Source: an uncultured bacterium (GTDB lineage: Bacteria > UBP6 > UBA1177). From it: a DNA stretch of 47,589 bases. Position 1 is the stretch's first letter, and each line of letters opens with the position of its first letter. This document shows, in pieces, positions 40,707-47,589 of the stretch. The DNA is taken from the NCBI GenBank assembly GCA_905233945.1, contig CAJOFY010000009.1, positions 1-47,589 of the forward strand, read 5' to 3'. The notes under the pieces were generated by a model, which was not told where the DNA came from, searched no databases, and saw nothing but the letters and a program-made list of their open reading frames with translations. Made by a program: the position numbers and the translations under genes.

Positions 40707-41138
40707 ATGAAAGAACGCGGTTTTACGTTGATTGAATTATCAATAGTTATTGCAATTATAGGTATTCTCGCAGCTGTTGCGATTCCTCTTTACACAAGCT
40801 ACACGAACAGAGCGAAAAGAGTCGAGGCTGAAGAACAGCTTATGACTCTCGCCGCGATCGAAGAGGATTATTTCAACACTTACCGCGCATATACCGGCGC
40901 AACCGACTCCGAAAAAGAAAACCTCAAGAAATATTACGGCGCTGATTTGGGCGGCGGTCAACACCAGAATTATAAAATAGAGATAGAACTTAAAAACAGC
41001 GGCGCAACATATGTTGCGACGGCTTACGTCTGCTACAAACTCAAAGGTTCGGCGTGCACTTCTACCACTTACGATGTCAAGTGCACGGTTTCGAACGGCA
41101 ATCAGGCTTCAGTATGCATAAGAAAAGAAGATGAATAA
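40707..41138 (+). CDS. Type IV pilin, possibly the major subunit
   Basis: A 143-residue protein from ATG 40707, six bases after aggag; a GTG directly before it is in frame but closer to the ribosome site. Prepilin signal MKERGFTLIELSIVIAIIGI then LAAVAIPLYTSYTNRAKRVEAEEQL, the archetypal major-pilin helix, with cleavage after RG and Glu at +5. The compact head has AAIEEDYFNTYRAYTGA and a C-terminal set of four Cys (YVCYKLKGSAC...VKCTVS...SVCIRKEDE), giving the D-loop disulfide. Its own promoter, small size and orthodox helix suggest an abundant subunit, whereas the preceding pilin looks like a minor one. This is an inference. Confidence 0.82.
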   Translation: MKERGFTLIELSIVIAIIGILAAVAIPLYTSYTNRAKRVEAEEQLMTLAAIEEDYFNTYRAYTGATDSEKENLKKYYGADLGGGQHQNYKIEIELKNSGATYVATAYVCYKLKGSACTSTTYDVKCTVSNGNQASVCIRKEDE

Positions 41139-41153
41139 ATGACGGAGGAAAAA

Positions 41154-41921
41154 ATGAGAAAATTATTCCTTTTTCTTGTAATTTCGGTTTTGGCGTTCTG
41201 CCTGGTTTCATGCGGAGATGAGACTTCGCAGAACATGTCGGAGAATTCCGGCAGACAGGCGAACGGTACGGTTCTGAACCGCAAACTTGTAAAACCCGGT
41301 AGCCACAGGGTGAACACGCCGGTTTTTAAGAAAAAAATCCAGCTTCCTCCGTTGAATACCCAGACCTGGGCGCCGGTGGCGACAGGCCAGTATCAGTGCT
41401 TCAACAACATGCAGGAAGTCGACTGCGACGAAGTTCCGAGCTCGTTCTCGACTCAGGACGGTAAAAAGCGTTACGGAACGCGTTCTCTCACAAGGGATTC
41501 CAACAACGAGACAGTCACCGATTCCGTAACCGGTCTTGTCTGGGTAAAGAAAGTCAACACGGGACTTTCGTGGTACGAAGCGAAAAACTACTGCGACAAC
41601 CTGAGGCTTGAAAACAAGACATGGCGCCTTCCGACAACCGCGGAACTCCGCTCGATTGTCAACTACGGAAAGACAAATCCCGCCATTGATCAGGTTTTTT
41701 ACGATGATGCGAGCGGCAATACAGGATCCGATGAGTCCAAGGAGATGAAAAAAGAGCTCCTTAACTGGTTCTGGGCTACGAAACACGTCCATTTCGATTC
41801 CGAAGGAAGCTCCGACAGGGATTATTCTTCTTCGTGGATCGTGAACTTCATGGACGGTTCAGTTGAATTTACCTCGCGCTACAATACTTACAATGTGCGC
41901 TGTGTATCGGCTGATTTTTAA
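41154..41921 (+). CDS. DUF1566 lipoprotein in the pilus cluster
   Basis: The start is ATG 41154, five bases after ggagg. A 255-residue protein with signal MRKLFLFLVISVLAFCLVSC (lipobox LVSC). After a polar linker (about 20-80) comes one DUF1566 domain (about 85-255): YQCFNNMQEVDCDEV, SVTGLVWVKKVNTGLSWYEA, KNYCDNLRLENKTWRLPTTA then ELRSIVNYGKTNP, WFWATKHVHFD and a terminal YNVRCVSADF. It lies 15 bases after the pilin stop and 14 bases before the giant cysteine-rich gene, so all three probably share a transcript. This gene places the DUF1566 family directly in the type IV pilus locus. Confidence 0.85.
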   Translation: MRKLFLFLVISVLAFCLVSCGDETSQNMSENSGRQANGTVLNRKLVKPGSHRVNTPVFKKKIQLPPLNTQTWAPVATGQYQCFNNMQEVDCDEVPSSFSTQDGKKRYGTRSLTRDSNNETVTDSVTGLVWVKKVNTGLSWYEAKNYCDNLRLENKTWRLPTTAELRSIVNYGKTNPAIDQVFYDDASGNTGSDESKEMKKELLNWFWATKHVHFDSEGSSDRDYSSSWIVNFMDGSVEFTSRYNTYNVRCVSADF

Positions 41922-41935
41922 GGTAGGAGGGAAAA

Positions 41936-44900
41936 ATGAAGCGTAATATGATGAATTTTGCGGCAAAAACAATCGCTTTTGCGTTGTTTTTCATTGTTTT
42001 TCTCTTTGCTGATTCACTTTCGGCGGCAGACGGCTGTCAGGCAAGCGGATGCGACACTTCGGCAGACGGTCAGTACAACGCCACTGCTTTCAGCAAGCCG
42101 ACATACGCACCTTCGTGGACTGAAGTCACCAAGAGCATGGGGCCTGTCCGCGGCGGCCAGTACTTGAAATTCTCCGTTGTCGAAGGCGAAATCTACACAT
42201 GGTCGACAGAAGGCAAGGAAGATGTTTTCGGCGGCAACTATTCGGCAACATGTTCCAGCGACGAAATCAGCGACAACTGCCGTACCGCTTCCGATACCGA
42301 GCTGCGCGGTCTCCGCTGTTTCGGCGGCTACTGCACTCTTCCTTTCGATACAGAGCTCACGCTTCTGAAAGGTGAAGTCTGCACGGCTACAGCCCAGCCG
42401 ATCGCATACAGCAACTCAGGCGGTTTCCGTAACCAGTCATCGCTTGAATGGAAAGCGGATTTCACAGGACCTGTCGTTCTTCTCGTCACAAACAACAAAT
42501 ATCAGGGCGGCGTCACTTCCGCATCGTCAGGCTCTTATATTCCGTGCCAGAAAACTTCCCAGAAAGAGGTAGGTCCGAGCGGCGCCGAGATGGAGATGAC
42601 AACGACCGTAAAATGGCAGAGATCCGCTTCGGAACCTTGCTCGACATGCGGCGAAAAAACGAAATACCGCACCGACAAAACCGCTCTTTCGCCTGAACAG
42701 GCACCTAAATGGAGAACGGTTCAGTCGAGACAGGCGGTAAATCTGCTCGATTTCCTTCCGACTCCTATCACGCCTGAGAATCTCACCGGAAACTATCCGA
42801 ACGACAAGTGGCTGAAACCGGGAAGCTACGTCGTTTTCAACGTCATTGAAAACCAGATTTACAGATGGTCGACATGTATCGCCGATTTCCAGGATACACA
42901 GCTCACCCTTTTCAAAGGCGACCAGGGCGGAACCGGTGATGACGGCAAAGCCTGCGGCCAGGTTCTCGCTTACGGCGACGATTCGAAAGTTTCATACACG
43001 AGCGCTAAAAGAATAGACGATGAGGGCCACGAGATCGATGACGAAGATCCGGCTCATTTCGCTACTTTCTGTCCTGCCGGAACAAAGCAGACAGTTCTCG
43101 AGTGGAAAGCCAATTTCACAGGCAAAGTCACCCTTCTTCTCAACGAATACAACTGCTACCAGTGCTATCCGCAGGAAGTCGCGCTTTCAGGCGGTATCAC
43201 ATACAACAACTGGCTCAACTGCTTCTATGAAGTTACAGGCAGTTTCCAGACAGACGGCGGCGAGTTTGTTTTCGAGAACGGCTGGCCGGTAGAGGTCGCT
43301 TCCGGAGATCCTTCTTCGATGCCGGGTTCTTTCATCTATCCGTTCCCGCTCGACTGGCAGAGATACGACTGCGACACATGCGAAGGTGCCCCGGTCAAGA
43401 CAATCGACGATTTCAGTGAGACGCCGGGAACAAACGCTTTCACGGACGGCGGCAGCCAGGTCGTTTATGCCGGACAGCCTCTGCTCTTCAATCTGAAAAG
43501 AGGTTCAAAATACCTTTTTGAAGCAGCTGATGAAAATACAATCATCACGATAAAAAGAGGCAACAGCTGCGACGGAGATCTTGTTGACCAGGCAAGCGGA
43601 AAACTGACTTACTTCGCCGAGGCTGAAGGCGATTACGACAGCGAAGGCCACTATATCGACGAGCCCGATGTCATCACAGTCTTTATTTCACCTCAGGACT
43701 GCCGCGAAGACGATGATTTCTCCGACACTCTGACATATTCTTATTACACTTCTGCCGGTAATTCAAAAACCAGATTCCTGGAAGCTCAGTACACCGGTTC
43801 AGACAATGTTGTTACCGACAGCTCCACGACCCTTCAGTTTGTCGATACCGGGGAATGGGCTCACACATGGCAGGAAGCTATCAACACATGCCAGAACAAA
43901 ACGGTCGGAAATTCCGGCAGCGGCAACACGATCCCCTGCGTTGATCCTGTATGTCCTGCAGGCAACTACACTTTCCAGAACGGCTATTTCTGTAAATACA
44001 ATTCAACGGGCGCCGATGCTTCGGGAAACTGCAAATCTCCTGTCTGTGCCACCAATTACTCCGAATTCCAGAAAACTTCGGCAAATGCGAATGATCCGGA
44101 ACTTCAGGATTTGTTCGGACTGTGCTACTACAGCGGCACTCAGTGTGATATAAACGAGTGGATAACTATCGGAGTGCCGGATGTATTCTATGTCCGTCCG
44201 CCTCGCGGCTGCTACGACGGCGACGAGTATATTGCGGCAAAAGCTCAGTGCGGTCACTGCAGTGACGGCATTTTGGAAAACATTGGAACTGCCTTAAAAC
44301 CCAACTGGGTGTGCAGGGATACTCAGTGTAAATCTTCTCAGCAGTGCATCACGATAGGCGGTTTTTGCTCCAGCATCGGTGCGGAACAATCATGCCCCGA
44401 AGGTTACACCTATGACAGCTATAACAAGAAATGCTTTGATCCTGATGAGGCTGTGCCTGTTTACGGCACTCCGACAAGTTCAACTTCCGCGCATAATGAC
44501 CTGTATTCGCTTTTCAATCTCGATTCCTATACGCCGGAGGGAAACATCGGCTGTCCGGCAGGAATGCACGATACCGGAACCGGAACCTGCGAGTATGACA
44601 CATGCGGAACATATACTCCGGAAACTCTTTTTACATCGTGGGGATCTTACAATGATAATGTCTGGGCAGATACCGAGAATAAGCCATCCGAGCCCTACTG
44701 CTATACGGCTAGACCTACAAAAGTAAACGGAAGCTATCAGTTTACTGGTGCTAAGGTTCCGTGCTGCTGCAACAAGACGATATATAGAATCAAAATGTCT
44801 ACAGGTATGGCTTCCACGGGATATAATACTCTAAATTACGCAACATCGTATAATCCTAACGGCTCGGTAGCTAGTGTCGGACAATGGACATGCCAGTCTG

Positions 44901-47589
44901 CCGGATCATGCGACGACGGGTATCAGTATGATTCAGTCAGAGGCAAATGCGTAAAATGCCAGAGTGGCGGTATCCTTTATCAGGCTCCCAGCGGCAAATG
45001 GAATTGCAGAAGAGATTGCGGTGGAGATTATATAATTGATACTGCAAACGACTATCAGATTTGTGTAGAGTGCAACAATAGCAGTGACACACTTTTTGTT
45101 GCAAACGATCATTCATTGGCGGCCTGTGTCGCATGCGGCGAAGAAAGAACCGTTGTCCCGGACGGCAGCGGAGGCTACATCTGCCTGCTTGATCAATGCG
45201 ATGACGGCAGTCATATCGTTGTAGAGTTGCCAGAAGGTATGTCATGTGCTCCGGCAGTTGCCAGTGAGCTCAAGTGTAAAGAGGGCTGGATCAAGGATCC
45301 TGCGGCTGGAACCAAGTGCAGGAAGCTGCAGTTGACAGGTGGGAACTACACAAGTGTCAAATGTACAAGCTCGGAATGCAGCTCCAATCCGGCGGCTTGT
45401 CTTGCGCCGAACCTGGACGACAGAACATGCGATCCCGACAATCCGAACTCTTACGACTGCCACTGCTATGTCGACCGCTGCGAGGATGCAGCACAGGAGC
45501 AGGACAAAAAAATCTGCCCGGATTGCAAATATGTATGTTCAAACGGCGGCACTCCGACGCTCAATCCGATAAACGGCAAATATTACTGCGGAGCTTTCGA
45601 GGCTACATGTCTGCACACTACACCGATAGAGACGACAACGATACTGAAGAACGGAACAACCATTATAGTTTACACGGAATGTAAGTACACCGACGCAAGC
45701 GGTCAGACCTGCGGCGAGGCAATGGGCGGATGGACACTTCCGAACATCAACCAGCTTTACTCGATCGTCGATTTCGACCTTTACGATCCTGCAACAGCTT
45801 ATCCTTTCCAGGAAGGTTATGTAAGGCTTGACCTTGACGATGAATGTACTCCGATCCCGCATCCTGCCGAGCCTGAAGACTGTGCTGCGGACGCGGACTG
45901 CAATACGGCCGAGACGGGTCTTAAATGCATCGGCGGCAAGTGTCTCTCGTCCGATCCTTACGGCGATCTCCAGTGCGGCGAAGACGGCAACTATATCTGT
46001 ATGGATAACCAATGTGTCAGAAACAACTGGTTCTGGTCGAGCACGACCGTCATCAGCGAAGGTGCCAACAACGGCAAGTTCATCTGGGCTGTCAACATGG
46101 AAGACGGACGTTCGTACCAGGCTGTAAAAGGCTGCACCGGTGCTGACTGTCTCTCTCAGATCGACCTCAACGCCAGACCGCACCACGTTCTGTGCGTAAA
46201 AGGTTCGACTGTTGCCGGTATTTTCGACAACGACGCTCCGACATACGACCAGACCTTCTCAGGCTGGGCATGCGACAAGGACTATCCGCAGATTGCGCTG
46301 AATATTTACTTTGAAATTAAGGATTCTAAAGGCAAGGATATGGTCCTTCTCCTTGGTTCAGAGGTAAATCCTGTCTATGCGGACGACATCCCGGGCCTCG
46401 GCTCGAGAGGTATCAAGTACGGTCCGTCGGACGACTCGATGATTACAGAAGCGAAAAAGAACGAAATCTACAACAACTGCGGTTTCGCGAATGCTGGAAA
46501 CAACCACGCTTTCGGCGTTATGTGGAGAACAGGCTCTGTAACTGACGGCAAGGAAGGAATCGCCGGCGTTCTTGCGCAGATTTACGAGAAAGAGTGTTCC
46601 GACGCGAGACTTGCCGATGCAGACGATACGAAGGACAACTGCGGTGTTCCGCCTTACTTTGTAACGGCTTACGGCGTAAACAATACATCCACGAGCGGAG
46701 CTACCGCTATTGCGATTTCTCCAACTGAAAGACCGTTTGTTTTCAAGAACAGATGCGGCGACGGTTACAAGACCAACGACGGAACTTACACCGAAAGCTG
46801 CGAATCCGAGAATTTGAACGAAGTCTGCCCGTACGGCGACGGCCCGTGCCAGATCTGCGCAAAGGAAAACATGACGGTTGACGGCACGGAAGTTAAAGCC
46901 TGCACATACTACAACGGTACACGTCCGCATTGTAACGACGGCACGCTCCAGAGCTACTACTGCGTTGACGGTGTCATCTCTGCAGGCCACACGGGCGCGG
47001 GACTTGACTGCGAATTTTATGATTTCATGACACACAACAACACAGTTGCTTTTTCAGAGGAGTGTGACTGCAGCGACGGCGGCTATACTTTCTACTATTA
47101 TGCTGATCCTGAAAACTTCGTCTGCGACGCCGGCTACGGACTTACCCAGAACGTCTGCCCGGAATACAACACTGTCAGCATCGATGATTACGATCCGAAC
47201 GATCAGGACGGTTACTGCTACATCTGCGCAGGCTGTAAGAGAACCAAAACTGCGAAACCGAGATGCGGTGACAAGACGATCCATCGTCCTAACTGCACGG
47301 GTTACACTAACTGCGAAGTCGTTCAGGGTGCTAACGAAGAGTGCGACGACGGAAACAATTCCAACACCGACAGCTGCACGAACGAATGTAAACTCGGCGC
47401 ATGCGGCGACGGCTTCATCCAGTACGATCTCGGCGAAATCTGCGACAGCGGAGCGAAGAACGGCTGGTATTCTGTAAACTGTGTCGGCACGGAATCATGC
47501 CCCGGCTGCGCAGGCTGGAAATGCGGTAAAGACGGTACCGAAGAACTCGGCCCGAGATGCGGTGACGGAAAAATCCAGAACAGAGACAT
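41936..47589 (+). CDS. Second giant cysteine-rich surface protein with DUF1566 domain (partial, runs off window)
   Basis: ATG 41936, preceded by aggagg, opens a frame that stays free of stops to the window edge: at least 1884 codons. Signal peptide: MKRNMMNFAAKTIAFALFFI then VFLFADSLSAADG, without a lipobox Cys. Residues about 60-200, 290-410 and 500-610 are three related beta-rich modules (FSVVEGEIYTWST, FNVIENQIYRWST, FNLKRGSKYLFEA, then LEWKADFTGPVVLLV / LEWKANFTGKVTLLL). A cysteine-rich region follows (about 640-1240), then a DUF1566 domain (GGWTLPNINQLYSIVDF about 1261, NWFWSSTTV about 1364, HHVLCVKG about 1410), a GWACD module, and from about 1606 CGDG-type repeats of the same kind as the 1925-residue lipoprotein (TGYTNCEVVQGANEECDDG). 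Probable secreted adhesin or stalk of the pilus cluster; the C-terminus is not in the window. Confidence 0.87.
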   Translation, partial: MKRNMMNFAAKTIAFALFFIVFLFADSLSAADGCQASGCDTSADGQYNATAFSKPTYAPSWTEVTKSMGPVRGGQYLKFSVVEGEIYTWSTEGKEDVFGGNYSATCSSDEISDNCRTASDTELRGLRCFGGYCTLPFDTELTLLKGEVCTATAQPIAYSNSGGFRNQSSLEWKADFTGPVVLLVTNNKYQGGVTSASSGSYIPCQKTSQKEVGPSGAEMEMTTTVKWQRSASEPCSTCGEKTKYRTDKTALSPEQAPKWRTVQSRQAVNLLDFLPTPITPENLTGNYPNDKWLKPGSYVVFNVIENQIYRWSTCIADFQDTQLTLFKGDQGGTGDDGKACGQVLAYGDDSKVSYTSAKRIDDEGHEIDDEDPAHFATFCPAGTKQTVLEWKANFTGKVTLLLNEYNCYQCYPQEVALSGGITYNNWLNCFYEVTGSFQTDGGEFVFENGWPVEVASGDPSSMPGSFIYPFPLDWQRYDCDTCEGAPVKTIDDFSETPGTNAFTDGGSQVVYAGQPLLFNLKRGSKYLFEAADENTIITIKRGNSCDGDLVDQASGKLTYFAEAEGDYDSEGHYIDEPDVITVFISPQDCREDDDFSDTLTYSYYTSAGNSKTRFLEAQYTGSDNVVTDSSTTLQFVDTGEWAHTWQEAINTCQNKTVGNSGSGNTIPCVDPVCPAGNYTFQNGYFCKYNSTGADASGNCKSPVCATNYSEFQKTSANANDPELQDLFGLCYYSGTQCDINEWITIGVPDVFYVRPPRGCYDGDEYIAAKAQCGHCSDGILENIGTALKPNWVCRDTQCKSSQQCITIGGFCSSIGAEQSCPEGYTYDSYNKKCFDPDEAVPVYGTPTSSTSAHNDLYSLFNLDSYTPEGNIGCPAGMHDTGTGTCEYDTCGTYTPETLFTSWGSYNDNVWADTENKPSEPYCYTARPTKVNGSYQFTGAKVPCCCNKTIYRIKMSTGMASTGYNTLNYATSYNPNGSVASVGQWTCQSAGSCDDGYQYDSVRGKCVKCQSGGILYQAPSGKWNCRRDCGGDYIIDTANDYQICVECNNSSDTLFVANDHSLAACVACGEERTVVPDGSGGYICLLDQCDDGSHIVVELPEGMSCAPAVASELKCKEGWIKDPAAGTKCRKLQLTGGNYTSVKCTSSECSSNPAACLAPNLDDRTCDPDNPNSYDCHCYVDRCEDAAQEQDKKICPDCKYVCSNGGTPTLNPINGKYYCGAFEATCLHTTPIETTTILKNGTTIIVYTECKYTDASGQTCGEAMGGWTLPNINQLYSIVDFDLYDPATAYPFQEGYVRLDLDDECTPIPHPAEPEDCAADADCNTAETGLKCIGGKCLSSDPYGDLQCGEDGNYICMDNQCVRNNWFWSSTTVISEGANNGKFIWAVNMEDGRSYQAVKGCTGADCLSQIDLNARPHHVLCVKGSTVAGIFDNDAPTYDQTFSGWACDKDYPQIALNIYFEIKDSKGKDMVLLLGSEVNPVYADDIPGLGSRGIKYGPSDDSMITEAKKNEIYNNCGFANAGNNHAFGVMWRTGSVTDGKEGIAGVLAQIYEKECSDARLADADDTKDNCGVPPYFVTAYGVNNTSTSGATAIAISPTERPFVFKNRCGDGYKTNDGTYTESCESENLNEVCPYGDGPCQICAKENMTVDGTEVKACTYYNGTRPHCNDGTLQSYYCVDGVISAGHTGAGLDCEFYDFMTHNNTVAFSEECDCSDGGYTFYYYADPENFVCDAGYGLTQNVCPEYNTVSIDDYDPNDQDGYCYICAGCKRTKTAKPRCGDKTIHRPNCTGYTNCEVVQGANEECDDGNNSNTDSCTNECKLGACGDGFIQYDLGEICDSGAKNGWYSVNCVGTESCPGCAGWKCGKDGTEELGPRCGDGKIQNRD

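Noticed and set aside
45539-46186. Minus-strand frame of 215 codons near the right edge
   Set aside because: Antisense to the DUF1566 region of the giant open frame, which is continuous on the plus strand.

Overview
The window looks like a chromosomal segment of a Gram-negative bacterium. It carries an envelope-lipoprotein-rich gene set, a type IV pilus locus, PilY1, a Lgt-family enzyme, and 'CGDG...EECDDG' cysteine-rich repeats (the DUF4215 / Myxococcus-type repeat) linked to DUF1566 (Lcl C-terminal) domains. That combination is most familiar from Myxococcota and other former Deltaproteobacteria. The assignment is an inference from protein families, not from a marker gene. No rRNA, tRNA, CRISPR array or transposase was found, and no gene-free gap exceeds 300 bases.

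Layout. (1) 1-2435: the 3' end of an unknown gene, a small lipoprotein gene broken by a frameshift, the relic of a DUF4258-type toxin next to its intact YgiT-type zinc-finger partner, and a MOFRL-type glycerate kinase. (2) 2443-9956: a coupled pair (secreted protein and zinc-ribbon membrane protein), a divergent LtaS-like sulfatase-fold transferase, a B12-type radical SAM protein and a HEAT-repeat lipoprotein. (3) 10079-14196, minus strand: an M18 aminopeptidase followed by two DUF1566 lipoproteins, the first with EGF-like repeats. (4) 14343-19568, plus strand: a five-gene operon (unknown protein, double-FHA tail-anchored protein, ankyrin lipoprotein, CpaE-like ATPase fused to a J-like segment and a RodZ-type HTH, Lgt-family protein). 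(5) 19573-26775, minus strand: a 1925-residue cysteine-rich lipoprotein with about 33 CGDG repeats and two DUF1566 units, followed by a smaller DUF1566 lipoprotein with an Asp/Thr/Ser linker. (6) 26933-29494: a membrane protein with a beta-propeller sensor outside and an AraC-type DNA-binding domain inside. (7) 29722 to the right edge: a type IV pilus minor-pilin cluster in the order FimU/GspH-like, PilV-, PilW-, PilX-like, PilY1, a secreted protein, PilE-like pilin, second pilin, DUF1566 lipoprotein, and a second giant cysteine-rich protein that runs off the window (at least 1884 codons).

How it may fit together (inference). The right half resembles the Pseudomonas-type fimU-pilV-pilW-pilX-pilY1-pilY2-pilE cluster. 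Here the PilY1-like protein is almost twice the usual length, with a long cysteine-rich section, and the cluster continues into a DUF1566 lipoprotein and a giant cysteine-rich/DUF1566 protein. The DUF1566 domain of Legionella Lcl binds sulfated glycosaminoglycans, so this may be a surface-adhesion system made of a pilus tip plus giant disulfide-rich stalks carrying lectin-like heads. The propeller-AraC protein sits between the two adhesin blocks and is a natural candidate regulator. Six genes in the window carry DUF1566-type domains, several of them clearly paralogous.
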